From an uncultured Alphaproteobacteria bacterium (GTDB lineage: Bacteria; Pseudomonadota; Alphaproteobacteria; Sphingomonadales; SMXR01), in the NCBI GenBank assembly GCA_937126915.1, contig CAKZLM010000112.1, positions 1 to 39,890 of the forward strand: a DNA stretch of 39,890 nt, in the 5' to 3' direction. The notes under the pieces are model-generated. The model worked only from the letters and a program-made list of their open reading frames with translations. It was not told the origin of the DNA and searched no databases. Below are positions 15,630-25,843 of this stretch, piece by piece (position 1 is the stretch's first letter; each line of letters opens with the position of its first letter). The position numbers were made by a program, and so were the translations under genes.

Positions 15630-16472
15630 ATGACTTTGGGTTTTAATGTTGAAAAATTTAAATCAGGCATGATTTTTTCTGCCAGTTTGCATTTGTCCAT
15701 CGTGGTGGTGGGGCTGGTTGGTATGCCTTATTTCATGTCAGACAGTGACATGGAGCCCACTATTGTTCCTGTTGAAATGGTTGAAATTGACGACGTAGCC
15801 CGCACCACTGAACCGCGCCCTGAAAACAATGCACCATCAGAATATGTGCCGCCAACCACCCGTGACGCCAGTGCGCCGGCCAGTGCGGTTGATAGCCGTG
15901 CTGAAGCAGCAAAGCCTGTGCCGATGCCTAATGTACGGCCAAGGCTGAAACCAAAGCCAAAGCCAGCACCTGTTACCCCGCCTAAAGTAGAGCCACGGGT
16001 GAAGCCAAAACCTCCAAGTCGTCTAGACCGTTCACGTCTTGCGGCACTGATTGATAAATCAAAAAAAGAAGACACCGCCCCCACTAGCAAAACTGAGGTT
16101 GATGAGGAGGCTGAAAAAACCGATAAGCCAACTGAAATGTCGCCACTGGAAGCGCGCCGCGCCACCATGACCATCATTGGTGCCATCCAACGTCAAGTGT
16201 CTGAGTGTTGGTCTTTTCCTGCTGGTGCAAAGGGTGCTGAAAATTTAATCATTCCCATTCGTATTCAACTAACACCCGATGGTAATTTGATGGGCGCGCC
16301 GGATATTCAAAACAAAGATGCGATGTCGTCTAATGGATATTACCGTGTGGCGGCAGAGGCAGCAACGCGTGCTATTCGTCGTTGTGCGCCGTTTGAATTG
16401 CCAAAAGATCGTTATGATATGTGGCGTGATATTATTTTAAACTTTAATCCTAGCGAAATGCTGGGCGGATAA
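15630..16472 (+). CDS. tolA: Tol-Pal energy-transducing protein TolA
   Basis: 280 residues. One N-terminal TM (about 12-33) contains [12 protein letters not shown] with the Ser-His motif that contacts TolQ/TolR. A Pro/Lys-rich periplasmic region (about 60-165, repeated KPKP units) spans the periplasm. The C-terminal TonB-like domain (about 180-280) keeps the Cys pair (ECWSF, RRCAPF) seen in alphaproteobacterial TolA. It links the motor to Pal/TolB at the outer membrane. It is shorter than enterobacterial TolA (about 420), as is usual in this class. Confidence 0.93.
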   Translation: MTLGFNVEKFKSGMIFSASLHLSIVVVGLVGMPYFMSDSDMEPTIVPVEMVEIDDVARTTEPRPENNAPSEYVPPTTRDASAPASAVDSRAEAAKPVPMPNVRPRLKPKPKPAPVTPPKVEPRVKPKPPSRLDRSRLAALIDKSKKEDTAPTSKTEVDEEAEKTDKPTEMSPLEARRATMTIIGAIQRQVSECWSFPAGAKGAENLIIPIRIQLTPDGNLMGAPDIQNKDAMSSNGYYRVAAEAATRAIRRCAPFELPKDRYDMWRDIILNFNPSEMLGG

Positions 16473-16492
16473 ACAACAGAACAGGGTTTCTC

Positions 16493-17863
16493 ATGGTTTT
16501 AACAACTCACTTTCGTAAGCTATTAGTTTCAGTATCAGTTTTGATGGTGGCTTTTACCAATGCAGCTTTGGCGCAGTTAGAGGTGGACATCACCCGCGGT
16601 AACGTCGAACCAACGCCCATTGCGGTGCCGTCATTGGCCGTTGATGGTGCTGGCAGCACGCCTGCAGGCACGCTGGCTGAGTTGGCGGCGCAAATTTCGC
16701 AAGTGGTGAGTAATGATTTGGTTAAAACAGGGTTGTTCCGCATCATTGACCCCAATGCCTTTATTTCAGTGCCAACGGTGGAAAATATTCGCCCGCGCTT
16801 TGGTAATTGGCGTGCCCTTGATACCCAAGCATTGGTTAGTGGCTTGATCCGCCTTGAAGATGACGGTCAGTTGAAAGTTGAATTTCGCCTGTGGGATGTG
16901 TTTGCGGAACGTCAAATGACAGGGCTTGGTTACACCGCCCCGCCAAGAAACTGGCGTCGTATTGCCCACCTTATTTCAGATACCGTTTATGAGCGTCTAA
17001 CGGGTGAGACGGGATATTTTGATACTCGCATCGTTTATGTGGCAGAAACTGGCCCTAAAACAAACCGCGTTAAACGCTTGGCGATGATGGATCAAGATGG
17101 TGCTAATCATCGCTTTTTAACCAATGGCGAAGACATTGTTTTAACGCCGCGCTTTTCACCAACCCGCCAAGAAATTACTTATATGGCCTATTATAACAAT
17201 ACCCCGCGTGTGTATCTTTATAATATCGAAACTGGTAAGCATGAAGTGTTAGGGGATTTCCCGAATATTACCTTTGCGCCGCGTTTCTCACCAGATGGTA
17301 ATAGTGTGATTTTAAGCCTATTGGATGAGGGTAATAGTGATATTTATGTGATGGATTTGCGCACCCGTCAGGTGCGTCAATTAACTGATCACCCTGCTAT
17401 CGATACGTCACCCTCCTATTCGCCAGATGGCCGCTATATTGTTTTCAACAGTGACCGTGGTGGTAGCCAGCAATTGTATGTGATGAATAATGATGGCACC
17501 AATGTGCGCCGCATTTCGTTTGGTAATGGTCGTTATGGTACGCCAGTTTGGTCGCCGCGTGGTGATTTGATCGCTTTCACAAAAATTGGTGAAGGCAAGT
17601 TTCGCATTGGTGTGATGCGCCCGGATGGCAAAGGTGAGCGTGTTTTAACCGATGCTTACCAAGATGAGGGGCCAACTTGGTCACCTAATGGTCGCGTGTT
17701 GCAATATTTCCGTGTTCAGCAAACCCGTGCAGACGGGTCTGGGGGGCAGGTAAACCTATGGTCAGTAGACCTTACCGGCTATAATGAGCGAATGATTCCA
17801 ACACCAACGGAAGCCTCTGACCCCGCTTGGTCACCTGTTTTAAGGCTGATCCCCGGCGGTTAA
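16493..17863 (+). CDS. tolB: Tol-Pal periplasmic protein TolB
   Basis: 456 residues. Signal peptide to about residue 28 ([10 protein letters not shown]). N-terminal alpha/beta domain (about 30-165, with [19 protein letters not shown]), then a six-bladed beta-propeller (about 170-450). The blades repeat the pattern PRFSPDG / [12 protein letters not shown] / [12 protein letters not shown] / [10 protein letters not shown] / PAWSP. It shuttles between TolA and Pal. A 20-base gap from tolA marks the same operon. No terminator is visible after it. Confidence 0.97.
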   Translation: MVLTTHFRKLLVSVSVLMVAFTNAALAQLEVDITRGNVEPTPIAVPSLAVDGAGSTPAGTLAELAAQISQVVSNDLVKTGLFRIIDPNAFISVPTVENIRPRFGNWRALDTQALVSGLIRLEDDGQLKVEFRLWDVFAERQMTGLGYTAPPRNWRRIAHLISDTVYERLTGETGYFDTRIVYVAETGPKTNRVKRLAMMDQDGANHRFLTNGEDIVLTPRFSPTRQEITYMAYYNNTPRVYLYNIETGKHEVLGDFPNITFAPRFSPDGNSVILSLLDEGNSDIYVMDLRTRQVRQLTDHPAIDTSPSYSPDGRYIVFNSDRGGSQQLYVMNNDGTNVRRISFGNGRYGTPVWSPRGDLIAFTKIGEGKFRIGVMRPDGKGERVLTDAYQDEGPTWSPNGRVLQYFRVQQTRADGSGGQVNLWSVDLTGYNERMIPTPTEASDPAWSPVLRLIPGG

Positions 17864-17943
17864 TGTATAAAATATGTGTAAAATTTTAGTTTAAGTGTAA
17901 GCAAAAAAAGCGCCTTTTCTATCAATTATGGCAAAATGTAGGC

Positions 17944-17972
17944 TTGATAATCATTGTCAAGGGACATATAGT
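17944..17972 (+). promoter_or_regulatory. Strong sigma70-like promoter ahead of pal
   Basis: TTGATA (17944-17949) and TATAGT (17967-17972) are each one base from consensus, with the optimal 17-base spacer. Transcription would start near 17979, giving pal a leader of about 120 bases and its own supply independent of tolB. Confidence 0.65.
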
Positions 17973-17978
17973 GCGATG

Positions 17979-18101
17979 TGAAGTTGCTTCATGTAGGGGG
18001 CCGCTGACTTGTTACAGTCGCGGAAGCAATGACTGGGGACAACTTAAGAATTGAAGTGAGATAAGGTAAGAATTCTATCCTGTTAATGAAGGGAAGTATA
18101 A
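17979..18101 (+). promoter_or_regulatory. Structured 5' leader of pal
   Basis: Two hairpins are visible: ATGTGAAG with CTTCATGT around a TTG loop (about 17976-17994, two G-U pairs), and CCGC-t-GAC with GTC-GCGG (about 18001-18023). The pal ribosome site GAAGGGAAG lies past both. The hairpins do not cover it, so a role in mRNA stability is as likely as a switch. Confidence 0.4.
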
Positions 18102-18662
18102 ATGCAGCTGAATAATATTGGCAAAAAAGTACTAACAGTTGCCGCGTTGACAGCTTTGCTCAGCGCTTGTGCAAGCGATAACGATATGTCTTCAAGCGAT
18201 GATATGAGCAACCGTGGTATGGAGCAAACTGATAGCTCTGTTTCTGGTCCAGGTGCCGTTGGCACTGATCGTGTTGATAGCTCACAGTTGGATGATGCTC
18301 CTGCTGCTGGCACACAAGAAGATTTAATCGCAACTGCTGGTGAGCGCGTTCATTTCGCGTTTGATAGCCATGAACTATCTTTCCAAGCAAAATCAATTTT
18401 GCGTAAGCAAGCTGCTTGGTTGAAGCAACACTCAATGGTTTCTGTAACCATTGAAGGTCATGCGGATGAGCGTGGTACGCGTGAATATAACTTGGCATTG
18501 GGTCAGCGCCGTTCAACGGCTGTTCGTAATTTCCTAATTGCTGAAGGTATTAGCGGAAACCGCATCACGGCGACCACTTATGGTAAAGAGCGTTTACTTG
18601 ACCCAGGTCAAACTGAAGCGGCTCATGCTAAAAACCGTCGTGCTGTTACGGTTGTTCAATAA
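18102..18662 (+). CDS. pal: Peptidoglycan-associated lipoprotein Pal
   Basis: 186 residues. Signal peptide with lipobox LLSAC, lipidated Cys23, then a flexible Ser/Asp-rich linker (24-75). The OmpA-like domain (about 85-186) holds VTIEGHADERGTREYNLALG with the peptidoglycan-binding Asp and, near the end, KNRRAVTVV with the conserved Arg. It anchors the outer membrane to peptidoglycan and is pulled by TolA through TolB. It has its own promoter and terminator, so it is transcribed at least partly as a single gene, as expected for an abundant lipoprotein. Confidence 0.97.
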   Translation: MQLNNIGKKVLTVAALTALLSACASDNDMSSSDDMSNRGMEQTDSSVSGPGAVGTDRVDSSQLDDAPAAGTQEDLIATAGERVHFAFDSHELSFQAKSILRKQAAWLKQHSMVSVTIEGHADERGTREYNLALGQRRSTAVRNFLIAEGISGNRITATTYGKERLLDPGQTEAAHAKNRRAVTVVQ

Positions 18663-18686
18663 GCGATAAGCTTTTTAAGAAAAATA

Positions 18687-18745
18687 GCTCCGCGCCACCT
18701 TTTTGCCGATATTATGTTGTTCGGTTAGGGGCGCGGAGTTTTTTT
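18687..18745 (+). terminator. Rho-independent terminator after pal
   Basis: CTCCGCGCC (18688-18696) pairs with GGCGCGGAG (18730-18738), followed by seven Ts (18739-18745). The loop is long (33 bases) but the 9-bp stem is GC-rich. Confidence 0.8.
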
Positions 18746-18803
18746 ATGGCAAAGCGCCATAGTGTGAATTTGATGAATCAAATGAGGAAATTAGAGGACC
18801 ATC

Positions 18804-19718
18804 ATGAAAAAGATGAAAAATGCAGTGGTGATGAGTGTTGTTTTATTAACCAGCTTTTCTTTTATGGGTGATGTGTTTGCTCAGTCCAGTCGGGACATAC
18901 GCCGAATGGAACAAGCGATTGAGCGTTTGGAAAAACAATTAAACGCGGTACAGCGTCGTGTTTTCAATGGTGAAGTGCCCGCCGTTGAGGGGGATAATAC
19001 ATCTTCACAACAAAATCTGTTGGCAAACATGGATGGTCGCTTGTTGCAAATTGAGCGACAAATGCGTGAACTGACCGGCCGTTTGGAAGTAATTGAATTT
19101 CAAAACAGCACTTTAAAAGACGAGCTTGAACGCTTTAAAGGCGACATGGCTCTTCAATTAGAAGACTTAAAGAAGAATGGTGTCAGCACCAACGGTGAGA
19201 GTTCTGAATCAACTACTACTGCACCAATGTCCATGGCAAACACAGGGGTGGCGCCATCATCAAATGAAAGCGTCGAATCATCGCCTAATGTGACAAGACT
19301 GTCAGAGCCTACTGTGCCCACCTTGCCAACTGGGGCGCCTATGGAGCAATATGAATTTGCTTATGGCTTGTTGACAAAAAGTCAGTATGTGCAGGCTGAG
19401 GCTGCGTTTAAAGCGTTTCTGGAGCAAAATGGCGACCATGAATTAGCTGCCAATGCGCAATATTGGCTGGGTGAAACTTATTATGCGCGACAAATGTGGG
19501 CTGATGCTTTAGGCGCTTTCTTAAGTGGTTATGAAAAATATGGCAAAGGCCCAAAAGGTCCAGATAGCTTGCTGAAAATGGGGCTAACCCTTGCCAGTAT
19601 GGATGAAAAAGAACAGGCATGCCTTGCCTTTAATGAATTGCTGGATGTTTATCCTGATGCCAGCACCAATATTAGACGCCGTTTGGATGCTGAGAAAGGT
19701 CGCTTAGGTTGCTCTTAA
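18804..19718 (+). CDS. cpoB: Cell division coordinator CpoB (YbgF)
   Basis: 304 residues. Signal peptide with cleavage near FAQ-SS (about 27). A coiled coil (about 30-125, RRMEQAIERLEKQLNAV...) is the trimerisation and TolA-binding part. A Ser/Thr/Pro-rich linker (125-180) leads to TPR repeats (about 185-300): YEFAYGLLTKSQYVQAEAAF, ANAQYWLGETYYARQ, DSLLKMGLTLASM. In E. coli CpoB coordinates peptidoglycan synthesis and outer-membrane constriction with Tol. GAGGA precedes the ATG. Last gene of the tol cluster; tilS follows after 29 bases. Confidence 0.94.
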   Translation: MKKMKNAVVMSVVLLTSFSFMGDVFAQSSRDIRRMEQAIERLEKQLNAVQRRVFNGEVPAVEGDNTSSQQNLLANMDGRLLQIERQMRELTGRLEVIEFQNSTLKDELERFKGDMALQLEDLKKNGVSTNGESSESTTTAPMSMANTGVAPSSNESVESSPNVTRLSEPTVPTLPTGAPMEQYEFAYGLLTKSQYVQAEAAFKAFLEQNGDHELAANAQYWLGETYYARQMWADALGAFLSGYEKYGKGPKGPDSLLKMGLTLASMDEKEQACLAFNELLDVYPDASTNIRRRLDAEKGRLGCS

Positions 19719-19747
19719 GGGCCTAGGCGAGAAATTAGTGAGCTAGC

Positions 19748-21115
19748 ATGAGCCAACCCGCAGATATCACCCTTCGCTTTGCAGCCTTAATGCAAGAACT
19801 AGGTGTGGCCGCTGACGAACCTGTTGTAGTGGCCGTGTCTGGGGGGGCTGATAGCATGGCGCTTGCCCTGTTGGTGACAAATTGGTCGCAATGTCCAGAT
19901 AAAAACCATTATGTCACGGTTGATCATGGGATTCGCGGTAAACAGTCAGCGCAGGAGGCTCAAATGGTGGCGCAATGGTTAGCCAGTCGTGGCCTTAACC
20001 ATCAAATAATCACCCTGCACGAGACAGCGCCTAAGTCGGACCTGCAGGCATGGGCCAGGGACCAACGCTATCAAGTAATGGAACAGTTTTGCCAACAGCA
20101 AAAGGTTCCTTACTTATTGTTGGCCCATCATCGTGATGATCAGGCTGAAACGGTTTTGATGCGCCTTATGCGCGGGTCAGGTGTGGATGGTTTATCGGCC
20201 ATGACAAAACGCCAAGAAGTTGGTGAGCGTGTATTGTCTGATGGGGTTACAAAAGTGTTGCGTTTAAGGCCTATGTTATCGTGTCACAAAGAAGAGTTGG
20301 TCGCGTATTTGAAGGACCTGAACCAGCCATGGGTAGACGACCCTAGTAACCAAAATGATCATTATAACCGAGTAGCAGTGCGTCAGTTTTTATGTGAACA
20401 AAGCGAATCGGCTGATATTTCAAAGCGCCTTTTTGAAACAGCAGAACGATTTCAACGGGTCAAGAAACTGCTTGATCGGTTGGTGGATGACTTTTTCATC
20501 CATCACAGCATACTTCATCCAGAAGGGTGGGTTGAGTTTGATTTGGATGAGTTTAAGAAACTTGATGAAGAGTTGGCCTTGCGGGTCTTGACGCGCTTAT
20601 GTCGTTCTGTGGGTGGGCAAGTGTATCCACCCCGTTTAAATAAAAGCACCTTTCTTTGGCGGCAAATGATCGCAGCTGATTTTCAGGGCTCAACGCTTTC
20701 TGGTGCAAAATTCCAACTTGCTAAACCAAGGTTTAACGCTGGGGCATTAGAAGGACAAAACCTATGTGTTCAAGTGGTGCGCGAAGTGGGCCGCTTAGAT
20801 GCGCAACGCTCCCTAGATGACGATAATGGTGCGATGCCATTTATGTGGGATAATCGCTTTTTATGTGTTCTTAAACAGGGTTTGAGCGATGATCTGCGAA
20901 TTGCTGCCTTGGGGCAAAAGGGTAGGATTTTGCTAAAAGATCGCTTTGATGAGAAGGATGATGTTTGGTCTTTACCCCATAATGTTTTAGAGGCATTGCC
21001 AGCAGTCTGGCAGGGCGAGGCTTTATTAGAAGTGGGGCTTGTTGAGCGTGGTGTAATTTTAGAATCAGTAAAGTTTGCGCCCCTTAACTTGCTTATCAAA
21101 GGGTCTAATCGATAA
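19748..21115 (+). CDS. tilS: tRNA(Ile) lysidine synthetase TilS
   Basis: 455 residues. N-type PP-loop ATPase with SGGADS at 31-36 (VVVAVSGGADSMALALL). Family motifs follow: VDHGIRG, AHHRDDQAETVLMRLMRGSGVDGLSAM, and RPML with VDDPSNQND. It converts the wobble cytidine of the AUA-reading tRNA-Ile to lysidine, essential in bacteria. The C-terminal region (about 350-455) is divergent but keeps a KFAPLN-type ending. No separate promoter is seen. The cpoB-tilS-ftsH order is common in alphaproteobacteria. Confidence 0.95.
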   Translation: MSQPADITLRFAALMQELGVAADEPVVVAVSGGADSMALALLVTNWSQCPDKNHYVTVDHGIRGKQSAQEAQMVAQWLASRGLNHQIITLHETAPKSDLQAWARDQRYQVMEQFCQQQKVPYLLLAHHRDDQAETVLMRLMRGSGVDGLSAMTKRQEVGERVLSDGVTKVLRLRPMLSCHKEELVAYLKDLNQPWVDDPSNQNDHYNRVAVRQFLCEQSESADISKRLFETAERFQRVKKLLDRLVDDFFIHHSILHPEGWVEFDLDEFKKLDEELALRVLTRLCRSVGGQVYPPRLNKSTFLWRQMIAADFQGSTLSGAKFQLAKPRFNAGALEGQNLCVQVVREVGRLDAQRSLDDDNGAMPFMWDNRFLCVLKQGLSDDLRIAALGQKGRILLKDRFDEKDDVWSLPHNVLEALPAVWQGEALLEVGLVERGVILESVKFAPLNLLIKGSNR

Positions 21116-21117
21116 GT

Positions 21118-21279
21118 TTGATCAATCTAATCGCTTTTTTTGGCCTTATTGTCCTTGTATCTGCAAGAAAGAGGCTTATTTTTAAAGGTAAGTTTGTCAA
21201 AGCGCTGAAAACAATGTATGAGCATTCCTTGGTGTTAAATCCTCCTAAGGAATTGCGTCGTATAAAACCACAGCGTTAA
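21118..21279 (+). CDS. Possible 53-residue single-pass membrane peptide
   Basis: An open frame in the 235-base tilS-ftsH gap, beginning with TTG three bases after the tilS stop and ending TAA at 21277-21279. It reads as one hydrophobic helix (LINLIAFFGLIVLVSA, about 2-17) followed by a strongly basic tail (RKRLIFKGKF ... ELRRIKPQR), the inside-positive pattern of small membrane proteins. Against it: the ribosome site (AAAGGG inside tilS) is about 14 bases away, the start is TTG, and I know no family. In favour: two other genes here (ftsH and the kinase) also use TTG, and close coupling to tilS would help initiation. A 9-bp hairpin, ATTCCTTGG with CCTAAGGAAT (21224-21253), lies within it. Confidence 0.25.
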   Translation: MINLIAFFGLIVLVSARKRLIFKGKFVKALKTMYEHSLVLNPPKELRRIKPQR

Positions 21280-21350
21280 GAGATAGCAATGTCTAATGAA
21301 GGATGGTTTTGAGCCCAAGCTCGTTACTAATAGAATAAAAGGAAATACCC

Positions 21351-23276
21351 TTGAAATCGACAGGTCGTAATATGTTCGTTTGGTTGCTGATCATCATGTT
21401 GATGGTGGCAATCTTTAATATGTTTAAAGAATCTGGAACCGCTGGCAAAAGCGAGGTTTCTTATTCTAATTTCTTAGCGGCGGTTGAGCGCGGCGAGGTT
21501 GCCTCTGTTACCATTCAAGGGCGTGACTTAATTGGTAAATACCGTACGGGCAGTGAGTTTGCGACCTATTTGCCAAACGACCCTGATATGATTCCAAACC
21601 TTACCGATAAGGGGGTTGAGGTTATTGCCAAGCCAGAAGAAAGTGGCTTGCTTTCTGCTATTTTCATTGGTTGGTTCCCAATGCTGTTGTTGGTGGCCGT
21701 GTGGATTTATTTCATGCGACAGGCCCAAGGTGGCGGCGGCCGTGGCGCGATGAGCTTTGGTAAATCTAAAGCCCGCCTTTTGACTGAACATCAAGGTCGT
21801 AAAACCTTTGAAGATGTCGCTGGTGTTGAAGAAGCTAAAGAAGAGTTAGAAGAAATTGTTGAGTTCTTGCGTGACCCGCAAAAATTCCAGCGCTTAGGTG
21901 GTAAAATTCCAAAAGGCGCACTGCTTGTTGGTCCTCCTGGTACAGGTAAAACTTTACTCGCCCGCGCTATTGCTGGTGAGGCAAATGTACCGTTCTTTAC
22001 CATTTCCGGTTCTGACTTTGTTGAAATGTTCGTTGGTGTGGGCGCTAGCCGTGTCCGTGATATGTTTGAGCAAGCCAAGAAAAACGCCCCTTGCATTATC
22101 TTCATTGATGAAATTGATGCCGTAGGTCGTCATCGTGGTGCTGGCCTTGGCGGCGGCAATGATGAACGTGAACAAACCCTAAACCAGCTTTTGGTTGAAA
22201 TGGATGGCTTTGAAGCCAATGAAGGCATTATCTTGTTGGCTGCGACCAACCGTCCAGATGTTTTGGACCCTGCATTATTGCGTCCAGGCCGTTTTGACCG
22301 TCAGGTCGTGGTGCCATTGCCTGATATTATTGGCCGTGAAAAAATTCTTGAAGTTCACATGCGTCAAGTGCCGTTGGCGCCAGATGTTAACCCGCGCGTT
22401 ATTGCTCGGGGTACTCCGGGCTTCTCTGGCGCTGATTTAGCAAACTTGGTGAATGAAGCAGCGCTTTTAGCGGCGCGCAAAAACAAACGCCTTGTGGGCA
22501 GTGTTGATTTTGATGAAGCCAAAGATAAGGTCATGATGGGTGCTGAGCGCCGTTCCATGGTAATGTCTGAGGAAGAAAAGAAAAATACTGCTTATCATGA
22601 AGGTGGTCATGCCTTAGTTGCCTTGCATTGTCCAACCTCTGACCCTATTCATAAGGCTACCATCATTCCACGGGGTCGTGCCTTGGGGATGGTGATGCGC
22701 TTACCTGAGCGTGATGTCTATTCTCAAAGCCGCCAGAAAATGCACGATAATTTGGCCGTTGCCATGGGTGGACGTGTGGCGGAAGAAATTATCTTTGGTC
22801 ATGATGCGGTGACATCTGGTGCCTCTGGAGATATTAAATATGCCACTGATTTGGCACGTAAAATGGTCACAGAATGGGGTTTGTCAGACAAGCTTGGTCC
22901 GTTGCTATATTCAGCTAATAACGAAGAGGTTTTCCTTGGTCACTCGGTTTCTAAGCAAGAAAACGTCTCGCAAGAAACAGCAATGATGATCGACAAAGAA
23001 ATTCGCCATTTTGTTGATGCGGCTTATGAGCGTGCTACCAAAATTTTGACAGAGCACAAAGAAGATCTGCACAAAATTGCTAAGGCCTTGTTAGATTATG
23101 AGACCCTAACTGGCGACGAGATCAAAGATCTGCTTGATGGTAAAGACATTGATCGTGATCCACCATCAGCAGATGAAGAAAAGAAAAAGACCAAGCCAAA
23201 ACCAGGTTCGTCGGTTCCCAATGCAGGGCCAGCAAAACCAAGTGGCAATGGTGAACCACAGCCTGAGTCGTCATAA
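21351..23276 (+). CDS. ftsH: ATP-dependent membrane zinc metalloprotease FtsH
   Basis: 641 residues. The start is TTG at 21351: AAAGGAA sits about 7 bases ahead, and [13 protein letters not shown] matches the usual N-terminus better than a start at the ATG eight codons in. TM1 about 8-24, a periplasmic domain, TM2 about 100-120, then AAA+ with Walker A GPPGTGKT at 194-201, [17 protein letters not shown], the SRH, and the zinc site HEGGH at 416-420. It degrades misassembled membrane proteins and regulators such as RpoH, whose gene is at 32,929. The Lys/Pro-rich C-terminus is typical of alphaproteobacteria. Confidence 0.97.
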   Translation: MKSTGRNMFVWLLIIMLMVAIFNMFKESGTAGKSEVSYSNFLAAVERGEVASVTIQGRDLIGKYRTGSEFATYLPNDPDMIPNLTDKGVEVIAKPEESGLLSAIFIGWFPMLLLVAVWIYFMRQAQGGGGRGAMSFGKSKARLLTEHQGRKTFEDVAGVEEAKEELEEIVEFLRDPQKFQRLGGKIPKGALLVGPPGTGKTLLARAIAGEANVPFFTISGSDFVEMFVGVGASRVRDMFEQAKKNAPCIIFIDEIDAVGRHRGAGLGGGNDEREQTLNQLLVEMDGFEANEGIILLAATNRPDVLDPALLRPGRFDRQVVVPLPDIIGREKILEVHMRQVPLAPDVNPRVIARGTPGFSGADLANLVNEAALLAARKNKRLVGSVDFDEAKDKVMMGAERRSMVMSEEEKKNTAYHEGGHALVALHCPTSDPIHKATIIPRGRALGMVMRLPERDVYSQSRQKMHDNLAVAMGGRVAEEIIFGHDAVTSGASGDIKYATDLARKMVTEWGLSDKLGPLLYSANNEEVFLGHSVSKQENVSQETAMMIDKEIRHFVDAAYERATKILTEHKEDLHKIAKALLDYETLTGDEIKDLLDGKDIDRDPPSADEEKKKTKPKPGSSVPNAGPAKPSGNGEPQPESS

Positions 23277-23307
23277 GGTTTTCTTTTTTAACATTAAAAT
23301 TAACAAG

Positions 23308-23338
23308 CAGGGCGCCTTACAAGGGCGCCCTGTTTTTT
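23308..23338 (+). terminator. Rho-independent terminator after ftsH
   Basis: CAGGGCGCC (23308-23316) pairs with GGCGCCCTG (23324-23332), 9 bp, followed by six Ts (23333-23338). A classic strong terminator. Confidence 0.92.
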
Positions 23339-23538
23339 ATGCCTTAATTTGCCCTATTTTATCTGGCAGATTAAAGATCATCAAATATGCGATTGGACGG
23401 AAACCTTAATCAATCTGTGGCCTATGTACCAAAAAAAGCCTGAATCAACAGTTGTTTTAGGCGTATAAATAGACTAATAGTTGGTAGAGACATGAGTTAA
23501 TGTTGGCACCATAAGCCACATCAAAAGAAAGACAGTTC

Positions 23539-24882
23539 ATGACGAGGAAGTATTTTGGTACTGATGGTATCAGGGGAAAAGTAAACGCCGAAAAAATGAC
23601 AGCGGATATGGCTATGCGTGTCGGCATGGCTGCTGGCCATTATTTCAGACATGCGCATTCAACCCACCGTGTGGTTATCGGTAAAGACACTCGACTTTCT
23701 GGCTATATGCTAGAACCTGCTTTGGCGGCTGGTTTTGTGGCTTCTGGCATGGAAGTTATTACAACGGGCCCATTGCCAACCCCTGCGGTTGCCATGTTAA
23801 CCCGTTCTATGCGCGCTGATTTGGGGGTGATGATTTCAGCCTCTCACAATCCTTATTTTGATAATGGCATTAAATTATTTGGTCCGGATGCCTATAAGCT
23901 GTCTGACGAGGCTGAGTTGGAAATTGAATCGCTGATGGAAGCGGATCTTTCTGTTCACCTTTGTGATGCCGCTAACACGGGCCGCGCGCGTCGTCTTGAT
24001 GACGTTATTGGCCGTTACACTGAATTTGCCAAATCAACTGTACCGGGTCACTTATCTTTACAGGGGCTTAAGGTCGTGGTCGATTGTGCCAATGGTGCCG
24101 CATATAAAGTGGCCCCTCCTGTGTTATGGGAGTTGGGCGCTGAAATTATCGAAATGGGTGTGTCACCCAACGGTAAAAACATTAACCATGAATGTGGCTC
24201 AACGTATCCTGACGCAGTTGCCAAGCGCGTTGTTGAAGAAGGGGCTGACATTGGTATTGCCCTTGATGGTGATGCTGATCGTTTGATCGTGGTCGACGAA
24301 AAAGGCCAGATCATTGATGGTGACCAGTTGATGGCCGTGATCGCCCGATCATGGAAAAATGCTGGTCTTTTGAAAGGCGGCGGTATCGCTGCGACCATTA
24401 TGTCAAACCTTGGTTTGGAAAAATATTTACAATCTGAAGGCATGATTTTGGATCGCACCAAGGTTGGTGATCGTTATGTGGTAGAATGCATGCGTAACAA
24501 GGGCTATAATCTTGGTGGTGAGCAGTCTGGCCATATTGTGATGAGTGATTATGGCACCACCGGTGATGGCCTTATTGCCGCGTTGCAAATTCTGCGCGTG
24601 CTGCAAAAACATGGCCGTCCAGCGTCAGAAGTGTTGAATGTGTTTGAGCCGTTCCCACAAGTACTGGTTAATGCTAAATTAAATGGTCATAATCCTTTGG
24701 AAAATCCTGCGGTGAAAGAAGCCATTTGTGATGCTGAAAACCAATTAAATGGCTCTGGTCGTTTGGTTATACGTCCATCGGGGACCGAGCCGGTTGTACG
24801 CATTATGGCAGAAGGTGAAGACACCATTATGATCAAGAAATTGGTTGATGATCTGGCTGTTCAGGTTGAAAGCGTTGCTTAA
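23539..24882 (+). CDS. glmM: Phosphoglucosamine mutase GlmM
   Basis: 447 residues. Converts glucosamine-6-phosphate to glucosamine-1-phosphate for UDP-GlcNAc, feeding peptidoglycan and LPS. It starts [16 protein letters not shown], has the phosphoserine loop [12 protein letters not shown] with Ser102 at the exact usual position, the metal loop DGDADR, the sugar loop GEQSGH and the phosphate loop [10 protein letters not shown]. ftsH then glmM is a frequent order. Its own terminator follows. The 200 bases upstream after the ftsH terminator must hold its promoter, but none is clear. Confidence 0.97.
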   Translation: MTRKYFGTDGIRGKVNAEKMTADMAMRVGMAAGHYFRHAHSTHRVVIGKDTRLSGYMLEPALAAGFVASGMEVITTGPLPTPAVAMLTRSMRADLGVMISASHNPYFDNGIKLFGPDAYKLSDEAELEIESLMEADLSVHLCDAANTGRARRLDDVIGRYTEFAKSTVPGHLSLQGLKVVVDCANGAAYKVAPPVLWELGAEIIEMGVSPNGKNINHECGSTYPDAVAKRVVEEGADIGIALDGDADRLIVVDEKGQIIDGDQLMAVIARSWKNAGLLKGGGIAATIMSNLGLEKYLQSEGMILDRTKVGDRYVVECMRNKGYNLGGEQSGHIVMSDYGTTGDGLIAALQILRVLQKHGRPASEVLNVFEPFPQVLVNAKLNGHNPLENPAVKEAICDAENQLNGSGRLVIRPSGTEPVVRIMAEGEDTIMIKKLVDDLAVQVESVA

Positions 24883-24908
24883 ATTTAACATATGATATTT
24901 ATAATATT

Positions 24909-24932
24909 GGGGGCTTTTTAGTCCCCTTTTTT
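24909..24932 (+). terminator. Rho-independent terminator after glmM
   Basis: GGGGGC (24909-24914) with GTCCCC (24921-24926), one G-U pair, then six Ts (24927-24932). It ends 21 bases before thiD. Confidence 0.7.
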
Positions 24933-24953
24933 ATATTGGCTTAGGGGAGTGGT

Positions 24954-25751
24954 ATGCATCTTAACGGCAGAGTGTTAATCATAGCAGGGTCTGATTCAGG
25001 TGGTGGTGCGGGCATTCAAGCGGATATCAAGGCCGTTTCCGCCATGGGGGGATATGCTGCAACCGCAATCACAGCCGTCACAGCGCAAAACACCACAGGT
25101 GTACAATCCGTTTACCCTTTGCCAGAAGACTTAATCCAGCAACAAATATCCTCTGTTTTAGATGATATTGGTGCCGATGCGCTTAAAATTGGCATGTTAG
25201 GCACCGACACTATTATCCAAGCAGTTTCAGATAGCTTGGGTCAAAAACAGGGGGATATCCCCCTTATTTTAGACCCTGTGATGGTGGCTAAAGGGGGGGC
25301 GTCATTGCTACGGGATGATGCCGTAACAGCTATGAAAAGCTTGATGCTACCCAAGGCTTTTTTGATCACTCCTAATATTCCAGAAGCTGAAATTTTGGCG
25401 GCAGGCAGCATCAAATGCCGCAACGATATGGTCGAAGCAGCAAGAGCAATACAGGCGCAAGGACCGGAGAATGTTTTGTTAAAAGGCGGCCATATGGATG
25501 GTGATGAAATGGTTGATATTTTGTTGCTGGAAGATGGCACCATCAAACAGTTTCATACAACCCGACTTGAGACCAAGCATACCCATGGAACGGGTTGTAG
25601 CATGGCAAGTGCCTTATCAGCCAAAATTGCCCAAGGGGTGGATTTGCCAACAGCAGTTGCTGAGGTGCAAACATATATTCATGCTGCTATTAAAAATGCC
25701 CCGCAATTGGGGGCAGGGCACGGACCTTTGAATCACTTTTGGGCTTTATGA
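24954..25751 (+). CDS. thiD: Hydroxymethylpyrimidine (phosphate) kinase ThiD
   Basis: 265 residues, ribokinase fold. Phosphorylates HMP and HMP-P in thiamine biosynthesis. Signatures: IIAGSDSGGGAGIQADIKA near the N-terminus, ITAVTAQNT, LDPVMVAKGG, and the anion-hole/active-site loop THGTGCSMASAL with its Cys. No TPP riboswitch fits in the 71 bases upstream. It is a single thi gene without partners here. Confidence 0.95.
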   Translation: MHLNGRVLIIAGSDSGGGAGIQADIKAVSAMGGYAATAITAVTAQNTTGVQSVYPLPEDLIQQQISSVLDDIGADALKIGMLGTDTIIQAVSDSLGQKQGDIPLILDPVMVAKGGASLLRDDAVTAMKSLMLPKAFLITPNIPEAEILAAGSIKCRNDMVEAARAIQAQGPENVLLKGGHMDGDEMVDILLLEDGTIKQFHTTRLETKHTHGTGCSMASALSAKIAQGVDLPTAVAEVQTYIHAAIKNAPQLGAGHGPLNHFWAL

Positions 25752-25843
25752 TATTTTAAGTATCATTCGTAATAATATTACATCAGGTTTCTTAGGGCTT
25801 TTCAAAAATAACTCATTGATGTTGTTAGAAGAAAAATATTTTT

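Noticed and set aside
15728-16186. 152-residue antisense frame in tolA
   Set aside because: Gly/Ser-biased mirror of the Pro/Lys-rich region of TolA; typical shadow frame.
24048-24461. 137-residue antisense frame in glmM
   Set aside because: Runs opposite a fully conserved enzyme gene and has no recognisable domain.
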